Shown here: in pieces, positions 13,531-14,124 of the stretch
Layout of the letters: every line of letters begins with the position of its first letter
Numbering within the stretch: the stretch's first letter is position 1
Assembly (NCBI GenBank): GCA_963645405.1
Contig: CAVISR010000079.1
Coordinates: 1-14,124 of the forward strand
Length of the DNA: 14,124 nt
Direction of reading: 5' to 3'
Source of the DNA: Colivivens sp963645405
Lineage (GTDB): Bacteria > Bacteroidota > Bacteroidia > Bacteroidales > Bacteroidaceae
The notes under the pieces: generated by a model
What the model was told of the DNA's origin: nothing
Database searches by the model: none
The model's input: only the letters and a program-made list of their open reading frames with translations
Made by a program: the position numbers and the translations under genes

Positions 13531-13562
13531 CAAAGTTAGCACCATTTTCCCGAATAACCAAA
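13531..13562 (-). promoter_or_regulatory. Promoter of the ABC-F gene
   Basis: Minus-strand TTTG (13562-13559), a 20-base spacer, and TAACTTTG (13538-13531) form a perfect match to the Bacteroidota TTTG-N20-TAnnTTTG promoter. Transcription would begin near 13525, giving a leader of about 30 nt. Confidence 0.82.
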
Positions 13563-13616
13563 TCATCACGGCTTTATGGCTTGTGTCAGGGCATTGACAG
13601 TGTCGCACGGAAGCAT

Positions 13617-13770
13617 AAATGTGCCCATGCACACAGAAATTTTGCCACACAGAAATGTAGCTCATGCAGAAATATGGTTCACGCAGTCACACACCCTGCA
13701 ATGCACACAGGAAAATGCGCCCATGCAGTCACCCATCCTGCAATGCACAAAAAAAATGTGCCCATACTTT
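13617..13770. repeat. Degenerate repeat array, about 42-bp and shorter units
   Basis: Units beginning AAAT occur at 13617, 13637, 13653, 13670, 13713 and 13754. The clearest pair is at 13670 and 13713, sharing GCAGTCAC, then CCTGCAATGCACA, at a 43-bp offset. TGCCCAT recurs at 13617, 13713 and 13754 (TGTGCCCAT or TGCGCCCAT). It fills the gap between the ABC-F promoter and the 3' end of the last gene; apart from it, no gene or RNA was seen in 13563-13813. Confidence 0.6.
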
Positions 13771-13813
13771 CTGCGAGCATGGACACATCCCGAAATTAGT
13801 TTTGACTGGTTTT

Positions 13814-14124
13814 TCACTTAACAACTACTTTTGCGCTGGCATTTCCTGCCGACACTACATAAACACCTGACTCCAGCCAGGATGACGCAGTCACATCCTG
13901 ACCCTGGGCATTGTACACATGATAATTCTTCACGCCCGACACCTTGATGCGATGGTTCTTGCTGGTCACCTTCAGCTTTGCCTGTGCATCGTTTTTCATG
14001 GAATGTATGCCGTCAGCGACATTGTCGCTTGACTTTATGGTAATGGTCTTGGTTTCAAATCCTTCTGATTCCACCTTGACCACGATGTCTCCGGCAGTGT
14101 CTGTCGTCTTCACAATGGTCTGTG
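13814..14124 (-). CDS. C-terminal part of a probable secreted protein
   Basis: The reading frame is open from the right window edge to a TGA at 13816-13814, so only about the last 103 residues are visible. The first part (VKTTDTAGDIVVKVESEGF and what follows) resembles the immunoglobulin-like C-terminal region of Bacteroidota family 2 glycoside hydrolases. The final segment (YHVYNAQGQDVTA, then GVYVVSAGNASAKVVVK) resembles a type IX secretion or Por-type C-terminal sorting domain: a short beta-rich tail with a YNxQGQ-like turn, GVYVV and a basic end. Together they suggest an exported, possibly carbohydrate-active enzyme, but no catalytic domain is in the window. GTG at 14113 is internal, not the start. 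Confidence 0.7.
   Translation of the reverse strand, partial: QTIVKTTDTAGDIVVKVESEGFETKTITIKSSDNVADGIHSMKNDAQAKLKVTSKNHRIKVSGVKNYHVYNAQGQDVTASSWLESGVYVVSAGNASAKVVVK

Noticed and set aside
13576..13870. Cys/His-rich open frames on the plus strand
   Set aside because: Their repeated residues come from the ~42-bp DNA repeats; no start signal or homology, and one overlaps the 3' end of the last gene.

Overview
The window looks like chromosome from an anaerobic Bacteroidota bacterium, most likely order Bacteroidales and close to Prevotella/Bacteroides. Three things point there. Promoters carry the Bacteroidota-type -7 element TAnnTTTG (367, 676, 8418, and on the minus strand at 13531 and 8336). 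The two lipoproteins carry the acidic surface-export signal Cys-Ser-Asp-Asp-Asp typical of Bacteroidota. ResB and CcsA are fused in one protein. No rRNA, tRNA, insertion sequence, phage gene or CRISPR array was seen.

Layout. 1-893 has no gene: it holds REP-like hairpin repeats (about 93-280), a 22-bp tandem repeat, a boxA-like motif, a promoter and a 23-bp tandem repeat in the leader of the first gene. 894-7859 is a four-gene plus-strand cluster: outer-membrane porin-like protein, imelysin-family lipoprotein, di-heme oxidoreductase lipoprotein (two CxxCH motifs) and a CcsBA-type cytochrome c synthase. 8106-8279 (minus) is a 57-residue 2[4Fe-4S] ferredoxin with its own terminator. 8481-11532 (plus) is a compact proC-pta-ackA cluster. 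11709-13496 (minus) is an ABC-F ATPase, convergent with ackA across a shared hairpin. 13814-14124 (minus) is the C-terminal end of a probable secreted protein that runs off the window.

How the genes fit together. The first cluster reads as a cell-envelope system. The porin provides an outer-membrane barrel, the imelysin protein and the di-heme protein are predicted surface lipoproteins, and CcsBA would attach heme to the two CxxCH sites. Imelysin/di-heme pairs are associated with iron acquisition in other bacteria, so surface iron handling or redox is the leading hypothesis; the substrate is not shown by the sequence. The ferredoxin and the Pta-AckA pair fit fermentative metabolism, with ferredoxin-linked pyruvate oxidation feeding acetyl-CoA to acetate and ATP.

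The most unusual structural signal is in the gaps. Nearly every intergenic gap longer than about 100 bp carries its own short degenerate tandem repeat, with a unit of 22, 23, 25 or 26 bp or about 42 bp, and most have unrelated sequences. A separate hairpin family at the left edge keeps its stem through compensatory base changes.
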